This document shows, piece by piece, positions 10,812-19,270 of a DNA stretch of 64,000 nt (positions are counted from its first letter, which is position 1; each line of letters starts with the position of its first letter). Made by a program: the position numbers and the translations under genes. Below the pieces are notes generated by a model. That model was given only the letters and a program-made list of their open reading frames with translations. It was not told the DNA's origin and did no database searches. Source of the DNA: Hyphomonas chukchiensis (GTDB taxonomy: Bacteria; Pseudomonadota; Alphaproteobacteria; Caulobacterales; Hyphomonadaceae); assembly GCF_000682695.1 (NCBI RefSeq), contig NZ_AWFG01000063.1:1-64000 (forward strand). The letters are read 5' to 3'.

Positions 10812-13577
10812 ATGTTCAATCCGTCACTATTCAAAACGCGGCTGTTCAGCGCTGCAGCTTCAACCATCATCCTGTCAGCCGGCATGGGCGGTGTTAATGC
10901 CGAAACGCCAGCGCCGGGCGGTGAGGTCGCGTTCAACATCGATGCACCCATGCTCGGCGACGCGCTGCGCGCGTTCGGCGCCCAGTCGGGCACGCCCATC
11001 CTGTTTTCCGAATCGCTTGTGGTCGGGCGCGCGGCGCCGGGACTGAACGGGACCTTCGCGCCGGCCGACGCGCTGGACCGCCTCCTTCAGGGGAGTGGGC
11101 TCGAAGCCGTGAAAGGGCAGGGCCAGGCGGTTATCATCCGGAAACGAACAGACGCGCCTGAGCCGGTCGTTCCGCCTGCACGTCCGCCGCGGGAGGAAGC
11201 GCCCGCCGAGACCCTGCCTGATTCATCCCGCGCCAAGGCTGACCCCGGCACACTGAGGATCGATACAGTCACTGTGACGGGCACCAGCCTGAGGGGCATT
11301 GCGCCGGAAAGCTCGCCGCTGCAGATCTACAGCCGGGAGGATATTCTCGGGTCGGGCGTGACGACAACAGAGCAATTCATCCGCACCCTGCCGCAGAATT
11401 TCGGCGGTGGGTCGACCGAATTCACCTCGCAGGGCCTGCCGACGGACGGCAATTCCCAGCGCAATTCTACCTATGGCTCCGGCGCCAACCTTCGGGGACT
11501 TGGCTCAGGCGCGACCCTGACCCTGCTGAATGGCAACCGGGTCGCACCGACCTCCACCATCGGCGATTTCGTCGACCTGTCGATGATCCCCGTGTCGGCG
11601 CTCGAACGGATCGATGTCCTCAGCGACGGCGCATCATCGATCTACGGTGGGGACGCTGTCGCCGGTGTCATCAACCTCGTCTTGCGCGACGATTTCGACG
11701 GAGCGGAGACAGGACTGCGATATGGTGCGGTGACGGATGGCGACATGGAGGAGGTCCGGTTCAGCCAGACGCTTGGCAAGAACTGGGCGGGTGGCAACAT
11801 AATCGGGACCTACGAATATATGGACCGTGACGCCCTCGGTCTGTCGGACCGTCCGGATATTGCCGCGCCGACATTGCTGAACGGCGGTCCCATCAATGTC
11901 ATTGATGCCTTCGACCTCCTTCCCCAGCAGACCCGCCACAGCCTGGTCCTGTCAGGACGTCAGGCCCTGGGCGACCGACTGGAGATCGCATCGACGGCGC
12001 TCTATTCCGACCGCAAGGTCGAAAGTTCCTCAGTCGGTATTGCCAATACGACCTCTGTTGCGAAAAGCTGGATTGAATCGGAAAGCCTCTCGGCGACGTT
12101 TTCTGCCGACTATATGCTCCGGCCTGACTGGAGCCTGACACTGGACGGGACATATAGCCGGATCCGGAATGACAATGTCCAGCAGATCATTCTTCCCGCC
12201 GTTGCTACGCCCTCCGAGGCAAAGACGGAGTCTTCCCTCTGGTCGGTTGGCCTTCTCGCGAGGGGCGACCTGTTCGCACTGCCTGGCGGAACCATTCATG
12301 CCGCACTGGGCGGACAATTCCGCCGGGAGGACTTCGCGCTTCGCCAGGTCGGCATGTCGCCCCTGCGCGATGGCACGCGCGACATCTCGGCCGTGTTTGC
12401 CGAACTGCTCATCCCGCTTGTCGGGACGGAGAACCGGATTCCCGGAATTGACCGGCTGGAGCTGAACCTGTCTGGCCGGATAGATGATTATTCCGACTTC
12501 GGATCGACGGCCAACCCGAAGGCGGGCCTTCTCTGGGTCCCCGTCGACAGGCTCAAGCTCCGAGGGTCCTACAGTACGTCCTTTGCGCCTCCGACACTCG
12601 GGCAATCAGGTGCGAACGACCGGGCCGTGGGGGTTCTGCCCTATGACTTTATCCGCAACATACTCGCCATTCCGCTCCCCGATCCGTCACTGGCGGGCGT
12701 CAACTACATGATCACGATCGGCACGGCGCCTGATCTGGAGCCGGAAACGTCAACGACCTATACGGCCGGATTTGACTATGAGCTGATGCGCGGTCGCCAG
12801 TCGCTGACGCTGAGTGGCAGTTATTATGACATCCGTTTTGAAGACCGGCTCGGTGTGACGCCTGTCCCGGGAAATCTCAACGCGAATTATGCGCCGGGAT
12901 TCGCCTTCGCCGATCCAGGTCTGTTCCCCGAAGGAACGGTTATCTTCTTCCCGAGCGAGGCTCAAATTGCGGCCGTGATTGACTCCCTCAGCCGTCCGGT
13001 AATCTTCGCGGGCGGTGCGACGGCGTTGGAAAATATCGGCTTCATCAACAATGTATCCCTGACCCGTAATCTGGCCTCGACAGAGACAAGCGGACTCGAC
13101 CTGCAAGTGTCTTACGAGACGGACACGGATGCCGGCCACCTGTCTGCCTCGCTCAATGGCAACTATATCCTCGATTTCGTGCAGCGCGCGTCCGATACGA
13201 CGCCTGCTGTGGAAACCCTCAACACGCTCTATTATCCGGTCGACCTTCAGATGCGGGGACAGGTGGCCCTTGCGCGCGGCAATCTCACCAGTTCGCTCTT
13301 CCTCAACCATGTCGACAGCTATGCGACCGACAAGACCGCTGCGGCGAGCCGGATCGATTCCTGGACGACTGTCGACCTGTCATTGTCATGGGCCTTCGAA
13401 CCGTCAACGCCGGGCTGGCTCAGCGGCAGCGCGCTCAGCCTGTCGGTCACGAACCTGTTCGACAAGATGCCGCCCCGGACGCCGCCCCTGACAGGCTTTA
13501 CCATTACCGGGTTCGACCCCGCCAATGCCTCGCCGCTCGGGCGGTTTGTCGCGCTCGAACTGCGCAAGACCTTCTAG
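10812..13577 (+). CDS. TonB-dependent receptor with N-terminal STN domain, lasso-peptide locus
   Basis: 921 residues. Signal peptide about 1-34. An STN (secretin/TonB short N-terminal) domain covers about 40-105 (NIDAPMLGDALRAFGAQSG, LNGTFAPADALDRLLQGSG). A linker rich in Pro follows, then the plug at about 150-290 (LRGLGSGATLTLLNGNRV, DGASSIYGGDAVAGVINL), then the 22-strand barrel ending in ELRKTF with the usual terminal Phe. Receptors of this type accompany lasso-peptide isopeptidases in Caulobacterales and sphingomonads and are thought to bring the lasso peptide back in. STN domains normally signal to a FecR/FecI pair, but no fecIR genes are seen nearby. The isopeptidase ATG follows the stop codon with no gap. 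Confidence 0.93.
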   Translation: MFNPSLFKTRLFSAAASTIILSAGMGGVNAETPAPGGEVAFNIDAPMLGDALRAFGAQSGTPILFSESLVVGRAAPGLNGTFAPADALDRLLQGSGLEAVKGQGQAVIIRKRTDAPEPVVPPARPPREEAPAETLPDSSRAKADPGTLRIDTVTVTGTSLRGIAPESSPLQIYSREDILGSGVTTTEQFIRTLPQNFGGGSTEFTSQGLPTDGNSQRNSTYGSGANLRGLGSGATLTLLNGNRVAPTSTIGDFVDLSMIPVSALERIDVLSDGASSIYGGDAVAGVINLVLRDDFDGAETGLRYGAVTDGDMEEVRFSQTLGKNWAGGNIIGTYEYMDRDALGLSDRPDIAAPTLLNGGPINVIDAFDLLPQQTRHSLVLSGRQALGDRLEIASTALYSDRKVESSSVGIANTTSVAKSWIESESLSATFSADYMLRPDWSLTLDGTYSRIRNDNVQQIILPAVATPSEAKTESSLWSVGLLARGDLFALPGGTIHAALGGQFRREDFALRQVGMSPLRDGTRDISAVFAELLIPLVGTENRIPGIDRLELNLSGRIDDYSDFGSTANPKAGLLWVPVDRLKLRGSYSTSFAPPTLGQSGANDRAVGVLPYDFIRNILAIPLPDPSLAGVNYMITIGTAPDLEPETSTTYTAGFDYELMRGRQSLTLSGSYYDIRFEDRLGVTPVPGNLNANYAPGFAFADPGLFPEGTVIFFPSEAQIAAVIDSLSRPVIFAGGATALENIGFINNVSLTRNLASTETSGLDLQVSYETDTDAGHLSASLNGNYILDFVQRASDTTPAVETLNTLYYPVDLQMRGQVALARGNLTSSLFLNHVDSYATDKTAAASRIDSWTTVDLSLSWAFEPSTPGWLSGSALSLSVTNLFDKMPPRTPPLTGFTITGFDPANASPLGRFVALELRKTF

Positions 13578-16268
13578 ATGCGCGTCCCGGTCCTGTCGCG
13601 ATATCACCGGCCGCCGCGCCCCAGAATTCGGCAGCAACGCGGCGGCCGGCTCCGGCCCTGGAGTGTTCTCATCGCCGCGATCGCCGTGAGCCTGATCGGA
13701 GGGGCAGGGGCTTTGCGCGCAGATCCCGCGCCTGTCCAGCGCCACAATCTCAGGCTGGAGGATGTCCTCGCTACGGAAGGTATCGGCGCAGCGCAATTTT
13801 CCCCGGATGGGCGCTGGCTGGCCTATAACCTGGTGCCGCCTTACGCCCGGCTTTCGGATTATTCCTACTGGATGCGGGCCTATGGCCTCAGCGGACACCA
13901 GCTCTGGGTCAAGGCGATGGACAATGGCGCCGCGCCCTCCCTGCAGCTAGGTCTCGATCCGGGCGCCACCAGTTTCCTGATGGGCTTCTCGCCCGGCAGC
14001 ACGCATGTTGTCGTCCTTGAGCACAAAAGCGGCCGCTTCCGGCTGGTGGCGTGCCGCACCGGCGAGGCCAGCTGCGTCCGGTTCGATCCCATGCCGGACA
14101 TCCGGGACCGGTATGTCAGGGCAGAGGACTGGAATGCGCATCTGGTCTGGACATCGGAGGACACGTTCGTGATGCCGGTTCGCGATGACGTGCTTCCGGG
14201 TTCGGAAATGCGAAATCGTGCCGCAACCGGTACCTTTCTCTGGCAGGCGTGGAACAGGGCATGGTCGGGCCAGGGGGCGACTGCGTCCGAAGCTATCAGC
14301 ACGGGCCGCGACCGTTCGGCAGACTGGGCCGCAGGCGACCTGGTCGAATTCAGCATACGGACCGGCCGGGTGGCGATCCTCGCGGCGGGACGCTACACAG
14401 GCGTGCGGGCCTCGTCGGACGGCCGGTTCCTGCTGGCGGCGCGCGTCGCCGAGCGCGAGCGGCCCCCGGCGGACGCGCGCCCGATTGCAAGCGAAACCCA
14501 CCCGATTTTCGACAGGCACTACGCGCTGAGCCTGATCGACCGGACGCGCGGTGCGGTAAGGCAGGCGGGGCAGCCATTCAACGTGGATCCGGGCTCCCTG
14601 ACCTGGTTGGAAACGCCGGAACGCTTTGCCGTTTTTGGCTGGGACCAGGACGAAAAGCCGGAGGACGGGCGGTTTTACATTGTCGATACCGCAACACTCA
14701 ATGCGCACCCGCTCAGCCATGCCGGTCTGGCCCTTACCAACAGAAGGCAGGATCCGGATTTCAAATGGTGGCCGGGTCCGGCCCGTGCCGCCCTCCTGGA
14801 ATCGGGCCTCGCTGTTCTTGCCAGGCCGGTCGGGGACGTGCGGCAGGACTGGTACCTGTTGCGGGGCGGTGCCGCACCGCTCAACCTGTCGGCTGGGCTG
14901 GATGAGCCGTCCGGTGATCTTCTCACTGTCGACCGCAGCGGCATCACGCTCATGGCGGACGGCGCAATGTACCGGCTGACCGCCGATGGTGATCCTGCGC
15001 GTCTGACGCCGGAGGGGACCCGGTTTTCGGGTCCGGTTGCCGATGCGGCCAATCCGGCCGATGCCCGGTTCGTGGATTTCACGCCCACAGCGCCGCGGAT
15101 CGGTGAGGACAACAGCGAGGACCTGATACTGGCGCAAAGCGAATCTCGCACCGGAGATACCGGAATCTGGTTTGGCGATGTCCGGCCTGGCTCGGCCTCC
15201 TGGCGCCACTTTGCCCTGAACATGCCAGCCGCTCATGTCCTCGCAGCGTCCGGGCGGGCGCAAGCGGCCGTCATCACGGTAAAGGAGGGGCGCGCGACGC
15301 GTCTCCTGCTGATCGGCAAAGACTCAGTCTCCACCGAACTGGCCCGGATCAACGCACACCTGAATGCGGTGCATTCGCCGGGGACGCGGACAATTTCCTA
15401 CGCGCTTCACGATCCCCAGGGCGCGGCGCCGCCCCGGCCCGTGACAGCCTGCCTGCTCCTGCCGCCCGGTTATGATCCCGCCAAACGCTATCCTGTCCTG
15501 ATGGAAGTCTATCCGATCGGGATTGGCGGGAACTGTCGCACGTTCACGGATTATCCAGCACCGGGCGCCGTCGTTCCGGAGCTCTGGACCTCGCGCGGGT
15601 TCATCTATGTCCTGCCCGCAATTCCCCTCGATCTTGCAAGGACACCGGACGATCCGCTCGGCGGGCTGGGCGACCTGCTTGGCCAGACCGTAGACGCGCT
15701 TGCAGATACGGGTCCTGCCGATCCGGACCGGATCGTCCTTTTCGGCATGAGTCAGGGCGGCATCGCGTCGCTGGTTGGCGCCACCCAGTCGGACCGGTTT
15801 GCAGCCGTCATATCGATCAATGGCTGGGCAGACTATTTCAGCCACTATTTCGGGGCGCGGGGATTGATGCGCTATTTTCACCTGGATCAGAATGGGGGCG
15901 ACAACCGCTGGCGCTACGAATGTGCCCGCGAGGGGCCCAGTCATGATTGTCCGTTCGGATTCGGGGTCGCGGCACTCGCCGATCCGGAGCGCTATGCGCG
16001 CACGAGTCCCGTCGCAAAAGCCGACAGCATCACTGCCCCTGTTCTACTCGTCCATTCGGATTTCGATTATTTCGGCATGGCCCAGTATGATGAAATGTTT
16101 GGCGCGCTCTATCGGGCGGGCAAGGACGCACGCTACGTACGCTACTGGGGCGAGGGCCACGGGCCTTCCTCGCCGGCCAATATCAGGGACCTGTGGATGC
16201 GGATCGATGCGTTCCTCGCCGAAAGTGGCGTGGCCGTCTCGCAGGCGGAACCGGACCGGTCGCGCTGA
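13578..16268 (+). CDS. Lasso-peptide isopeptidase (Atxe2 type, S9 prolyl-oligopeptidase fold)
   Basis: 896 residues. A long basic leader with a signal-type hydrophobic stretch (SVLIAAIAVSLIGGAGAL, residues 29-46) points to export. A beta-propeller-like region starts near residue 60 (FSPDGRWLAYNL). The C-terminal alpha/beta hydrolase domain (from about 610) carries GMSQGG with Ser725, an Asp at 828 or 830 (VHSDFDYFG) and His861 (GEGHG), a full serine-peptidase triad. Atxe2-type enzymes open the isopeptide ring of their own lasso peptide. The gene directly abuts the TonB receptor gene and converges with the cyclase, leaving only 27 bases between stops. Placement next to a lasso cluster makes this preferable to a general dipeptidyl peptidase. 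Confidence 0.87.
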   Translation: MRVPVLSRYHRPPRPRIRQQRGGRLRPWSVLIAAIAVSLIGGAGALRADPAPVQRHNLRLEDVLATEGIGAAQFSPDGRWLAYNLVPPYARLSDYSYWMRAYGLSGHQLWVKAMDNGAAPSLQLGLDPGATSFLMGFSPGSTHVVVLEHKSGRFRLVACRTGEASCVRFDPMPDIRDRYVRAEDWNAHLVWTSEDTFVMPVRDDVLPGSEMRNRAATGTFLWQAWNRAWSGQGATASEAISTGRDRSADWAAGDLVEFSIRTGRVAILAAGRYTGVRASSDGRFLLAARVAERERPPADARPIASETHPIFDRHYALSLIDRTRGAVRQAGQPFNVDPGSLTWLETPERFAVFGWDQDEKPEDGRFYIVDTATLNAHPLSHAGLALTNRRQDPDFKWWPGPARAALLESGLAVLARPVGDVRQDWYLLRGGAAPLNLSAGLDEPSGDLLTVDRSGITLMADGAMYRLTADGDPARLTPEGTRFSGPVADAANPADARFVDFTPTAPRIGEDNSEDLILAQSESRTGDTGIWFGDVRPGSASWRHFALNMPAAHVLAASGRAQAAVITVKEGRATRLLLIGKDSVSTELARINAHLNAVHSPGTRTISYALHDPQGAAPPRPVTACLLLPPGYDPAKRYPVLMEVYPIGIGGNCRTFTDYPAPGAVVPELWTSRGFIYVLPAIPLDLARTPDDPLGGLGDLLGQTVDALADTGPADPDRIVLFGMSQGGIASLVGATQSDRFAAVISINGWADYFSHYFGARGLMRYFHLDQNGGDNRWRYECAREGPSHDCPFGFGVAALADPERYARTSPVAKADSITAPVLLVHSDFDYFGMAQYDEMFGALYRAGKDARYVRYWGEGHGPSSPANIRDLWMRIDAFLAESGVAVSQAEPDRSR

Positions 16269-16295
16269 CCCGCCTCAGGCCTGGCGACAGGGACT

Positions 16296-18116
16296 TCACG
16301 GAGCGGCGTTCCGGCGCGTCCTGCGGCCGAGCCATGCCTCAATGACATAGCAAACGAGGATCATGCGGCCGAATGTGTCGACCCCATAGGAACCCGGCCG
16401 CAAGGCCGCCTCCACGTCAGCGCGGTCAATCAGTCCGTTCGCGACAAGGGCGCCATTCATCAGCGTGTCTGCGAGCAAATCCCGGTTCGCCTTCAACTGT
16501 TCAGTATAGAAGCGGGAGGCATCGCCCTTCGATCGGCGCAGGCGTATCTGGTCAGGAAGGCGTCCGGCAAAGGCCTGCCGGACCAGACCCCGCCCGCGAC
16601 CTCCATGGCAGAGGAGATAGGCGGGCAGTTGCAGGCAGAGTTCGACCAGCGGCTGGGATATCAGGGGGTGGACGGTCTCGTCCGTGCCGGGCAGGGCGAG
16701 GCTCTCGCGTATCTGGATCATGTGCGCGAGGCCGGAGACCTGGGCGAACTTGGCCGGGGGCAAGCCTTCAGGAACGCATGCCCAGACAGGCAGGAGATCG
16801 GAAGCATCGAGCCGCTCGTGGGTCAGCCGGTTGAGCCCTGTCTGGCGCTCCCTGATGCTGCGGATCGCGGCGGTCTCACGCGGTCCTGCAACCAGGTGTG
16901 AAAGGCTTTCTGCGAGCACGTGCCAGACCGATTCGCCAGACAGGCGGGCTGCGGCGAGGAGTTCATGCGCCGCCCGCCGGCCAGGCCCGTGGCGGCGCAG
17001 ATAGTCGGCGAAGATGAGCGGGTCGCGGGTTTCGAGAAACAGGTGGTCGCCCCCTTGTCCCGTGAAGACAGTGCGGCCTGCCAGGCCAAGGGCCTGTCGA
17101 CGTTCGGCATCCGCGCGTCGCCCGAGGAATTCCCGGAAGGGCCTAGCTGAGAGCGGGTGACAGTCGGGGGGCGGTAGCGGGTCGGCAGGATCAATCAGGC
17201 ATTCCGCGAGCTCAATCCCGAGATCGCGGGCGACCGCTCGTGCCTGTGCGGCTTCCGGTGGATCGCCGCCTCGCAGGATGAAATGCACGGCGCGCATGTC
17301 CAGCGCGCCAGGTTCCTGCATCAGGCAGGCGGCGACGATTGCGGAGTCGAGACCGCCCGACAGGTTTAGCGCGAGATGCGGACACGCCTGGCCCCAGGTC
17401 CGAACGACACAGGACGTCGTCTCGCGCAGGCATGCTGCGGCCTCCTCCGGCGCGGGCTCCAGTGCGTTCCGTGCGACCTGTCTCGGATCCCAGAGCGCTT
17501 CTTTCCGCACCCGGCCGCCAGATACATGTAACCGGCATCCGCCGGCCAGCTCACGGACACCCCTGAGGCCGGATTGGCCCGGCTGGATCTTGTCATAGGC
17601 CAGAAGGTTCGCGATGAAATCCAGGTCCGGGTCGAAGCGGATCCAGTCAGGCAGCGGGCAGACTTCGAGATGGGAGAAGACGAGGGTGACGCCGCGTGTC
17701 TGGCAGTAGAAACACGGAATGGAAGAGGTCGGCTCGGTCAGCACGACCGTGCCGTCACTGCAGGCCAGGAAGGCCAGGTATGCGCCCCAATAGTCCGTCA
17801 TCAGGCTCGCGCCGCGGGAGCTGGCAATCCGCCTGCCTGCCTCCTGGTCAAGGATGGCCAGGGGCGGGACGGGGATGCGCGCGCAGGCGCGGCGAAACAG
17901 TCTTCCGAACACGGCGCCAGAGACCTCGCCGGCTGGAATGGACAGGACATGACGCCCGGTTGTACCCGAGGTAAGATCGTGGAGCACGCATCCGGCGCTG
18001 ACAGCGTGGCGGGCGGCTTCCGGCGCGCCGCGACGAACGCAACGGTCAATGTCGCTGGCGGCGGCGGCTGCGTCCGGATCGGCTGGATCCCAGATGAGGG
18101 CAAGACAGGACGGCAA
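16296..18116 (-). CDS. Lasso-peptide cyclase (asparagine-synthetase-like C protein)
   Basis: 606 residues. The N-terminal half is a glutamine-hydrolase-like fold that lacks the catalytic Cys2 (it starts MPSCL), as usual for lasso cyclases. The synthetase half has the ATP-pyrophosphatase loop SGGLDS at 253-258 and the later GQGGDHLF motif. It adenylates the ring acid of the precursor and closes the isopeptide bond. The best start is a TTG at 18116, because no in-frame ATG is near; GAGAGG lies about 10 bases upstream. The start is 13 bases after the B-gene stop, so A, B and C form one operon. Confidence 0.92.
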   Translation of the reverse strand: MPSCLALIWDPADPDAAAAASDIDRCVRRGAPEAARHAVSAGCVLHDLTSGTTGRHVLSIPAGEVSGAVFGRLFRRACARIPVPPLAILDQEAGRRIASSRGASLMTDYWGAYLAFLACSDGTVVLTEPTSSIPCFYCQTRGVTLVFSHLEVCPLPDWIRFDPDLDFIANLLAYDKIQPGQSGLRGVRELAGGCRLHVSGGRVRKEALWDPRQVARNALEPAPEEAAACLRETTSCVVRTWGQACPHLALNLSGGLDSAIVAACLMQEPGALDMRAVHFILRGGDPPEAAQARAVARDLGIELAECLIDPADPLPPPDCHPLSARPFREFLGRRADAERRQALGLAGRTVFTGQGGDHLFLETRDPLIFADYLRRHGPGRRAAHELLAAARLSGESVWHVLAESLSHLVAGPRETAAIRSIRERQTGLNRLTHERLDASDLLPVWACVPEGLPPAKFAQVSGLAHMIQIRESLALPGTDETVHPLISQPLVELCLQLPAYLLCHGGRGRGLVRQAFAGRLPDQIRLRRSKGDASRFYTEQLKANRDLLADTLMNGALVANGLIDRADVEAALRPGSYGVDTFGRMILVCYVIEAWLGRRTRRNAAP

Positions 18117-18131
18117 GGGCTTGCAAACCTC

Positions 18132-18830
18132 TCAGATCACCATGAGCGTCTGATAGTCGGCGCAGGTATCCCGCTCCTCGTTGAGGACGATACCATTGCG
18201 CGACACCCAGCAATGGGCCGCGAAGGGTGACAGGCGAACGCCGAAAATCCAGTCGGCATCGACCCCGTAATGCGCCAGGAACTGCAGGAGGAGCATGCTC
18301 CGAAGGAAGCAGGCATCGTGTATGCTGACGCAATAGGGTGTGAGGGCATGAAAGCTGCGGGCGAGATCGATTGCGCGCGCGTCAGAGCCGGACGCTTTCG
18401 CGCGAGCCGTCTGTTTCCACTGTTGGGCTGCTGTCAGCGTGGCCGCGAGGCGCCCGCCACGGACCCGTCGCGCAAGACCCCAGGCTGCCCGAAGCGCCAC
18501 GAGGGTCGCGAGATGCCTGAGGGAAGGGGCATGGCCCTGGCCGATGTCAAGATCGTAGATAGAGGCGTGCACGCCACAGGGTGGGGTCAGATGGATGGGC
18601 TGTCCCAGATCCTTGCTCCGGGTGAGGACATGTTTGTCACAGAGCCGCTCGGCAAACTGGCCGGCGAGGCCGGACATTCCCGCCTTTGGCGCCGCGGCGA
18701 TATCCGAAAACCACGCGGCTTGTGAGCCTGAGAGGTAAAGATAGCGATCAAGCGCGGTATCGAGGAGGACATAGTCGCCGCCGACAGCGCAGGCGTGAAT
18801 GCCGTTGCGAAACAGATAGTCGTCCTGCAT
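18132..18830 (-). CDS. Lasso-peptide leader peptidase (B protein: RRE plus transglutaminase-like domain)
   Basis: 232 residues from the ATG at 18830 (GGTGGAGA about 8 bases upstream). Residues 1-80 form a PqqD-like precursor-recognition domain (GDYVLLDTALDRYLYLSG). Residues 130-232 form the transglutaminase-like protease with Cys174 (HDACFLRSMLLLQFL) and His206 (SPFAAHCWV). The third catalytic position, usually Asp in a VLND-type motif, appears to be Glu218 (VLNEERD). The protein removes the leader so that Gly1 can attack. The single fused B protein is the proteobacterial arrangement. Confidence 0.9.
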   Translation of the reverse strand: MQDDYLFRNGIHACAVGGDYVLLDTALDRYLYLSGSQAAWFSDIAAAPKAGMSGLAGQFAERLCDKHVLTRSKDLGQPIHLTPPCGVHASIYDLDIGQGHAPSLRHLATLVALRAAWGLARRVRGGRLAATLTAAQQWKQTARAKASGSDARAIDLARSFHALTPYCVSIHDACFLRSMLLLQFLAHYGVDADWIFGVRLSPFAAHCWVSRNGIVLNEERDTCADYQTLMVI

Positions 18831-18892
18831 GGGCGGGTCTCCACCAGAGGGTTCCTGCTGCCCGGCGAGGCGTCCGATTTTGCGCCGCGCCG

Positions 18893-18917
18893 AAAAAGGG
18901 GGACCGAAGTCCCCCTT
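18893..18917 (-). terminator. Hairpin terminator or attenuator right after the lasso precursor
   Basis: Read on the minus strand, the RNA folds as AAGGGGGAC-TTCG-GTCCCCCTT and runs into a tract of five T residues. This is a perfect 9-bp stem closed by a stable TTCG tetraloop. It lies 5 bases beyond the precursor stop and about 60 bases before the B start. It should end most transcripts after the precursor gene and let some through to B and C. That gives far more precursor than enzyme. Confidence 0.9.
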
Positions 18918-18921
18918 CCTG

Positions 18922-19068
18922 TCAGCCGATCGGGATGAGCCGCGAGTTCGGCCCCACGGCGAATTCGGCGCCCTGGTTGAAACCGCCCCGGGTCTCTTCC
19001 GACACCGATCCCAATTCGATCGGCTCGAATGCATCATCGTCAAGATGGTCGTCTGTCTGCGTATTCAT
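18922..19068 (-). CDS. Lasso-peptide precursor (A peptide)
   Basis: 48 residues, from the ATG at 19068 with AAGGAG 8 bases upstream. The leader is 27 residues, acidic, and ends ELGSVSEETR with the hallmark Thr at -2. The predicted 21-residue core starts GGFNQGAEF, continues AVGPN and ends SRLIPIG. Gly1 and Glu8 are the only residues that fit a 7-9 residue ring, so an 8-residue macrolactam is expected. Astexin-type precursors also have Thr-Arg before the first Gly and a Gly-x-x-x-Gly start region. By hand calculation the cyclised core would weigh about 2082.06 Da (monoisotopic). The Arg16-Leu17-Ile18 region is the likeliest place for plug residues. Confidence 0.92.
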   Translation of the reverse strand: MNTQTDDHLDDDAFEPIELGSVSEETRGGFNQGAEFAVGPNSRLIPIG

Positions 19069-19076
19069 GGCATTGA

Positions 19077-19149
19077 CTCCTTTTGGTTTGAGGGTGTGTC
19101 GCTGGCCGGACGACACGTAGAAAATGCATCCTATCTAAAGTAGAGTCAA
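19077..19149 (-). promoter_or_regulatory. Probable promoter and ribosome-binding site of the lasso operon
   Basis: On the minus strand a TTGACT box (19149-19144) is followed after 17 bases by CATTTT, a weak -10. The strong Shine-Dalgarno CAAAAGGAG (around 19077-19085) precedes the precursor ATG. An AT-rich stretch (19161-19190) lies just upstream and could act as an UP-type element or a regulator site. No operator was identified. Confidence 0.5.
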
Positions 19150-19190
19150 CGGCGATAATGTTAAAAAATATATATAAAACAGATAGATAG

Positions 19191-19220
19191 CAAAGCGCCG
19201 CTTCCGCCGATCGCGCTTTG
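19191..19220 (-). terminator. Possible terminator after the TPR/LicD-like gene
   Basis: Inverted arms CAAAGCGC (19191-19198) and GCGCTTTG (19213-19220) enclose a 14-base loop. Downstream on the minus strand the sequence is T-rich (CTATCTATCTGTTTTATA), though the T run is not immediate. It could end the transcript of the upstream gene before the lasso promoter, or leave partial read-through. Confidence 0.4.
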
Positions 19221-19270
19221 CGCGGCGTGACTTAGAATCCCTCTCTCACAGGCAGTCTGGCGCGCTCAGA

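Noticed and set aside
12030-13310. Minus-strand frames of 186-191 codons inside the TonB receptor
   Set aside because: No ribosome-binding site or family pattern; receptor coding is continuous on the other strand.
13947-15263. 438-codon minus-strand frame inside the isopeptidase gene
   Set aside because: High-GC shadow of a well-supported S9 gene; composition is Arg/Pro-rich with no family pattern.
18922-19143. Plus-strand frame opposite the lasso precursor
   Set aside because: The minus-strand precursor has leader, core, ribosome-binding site and terminator; the plus frame has none.
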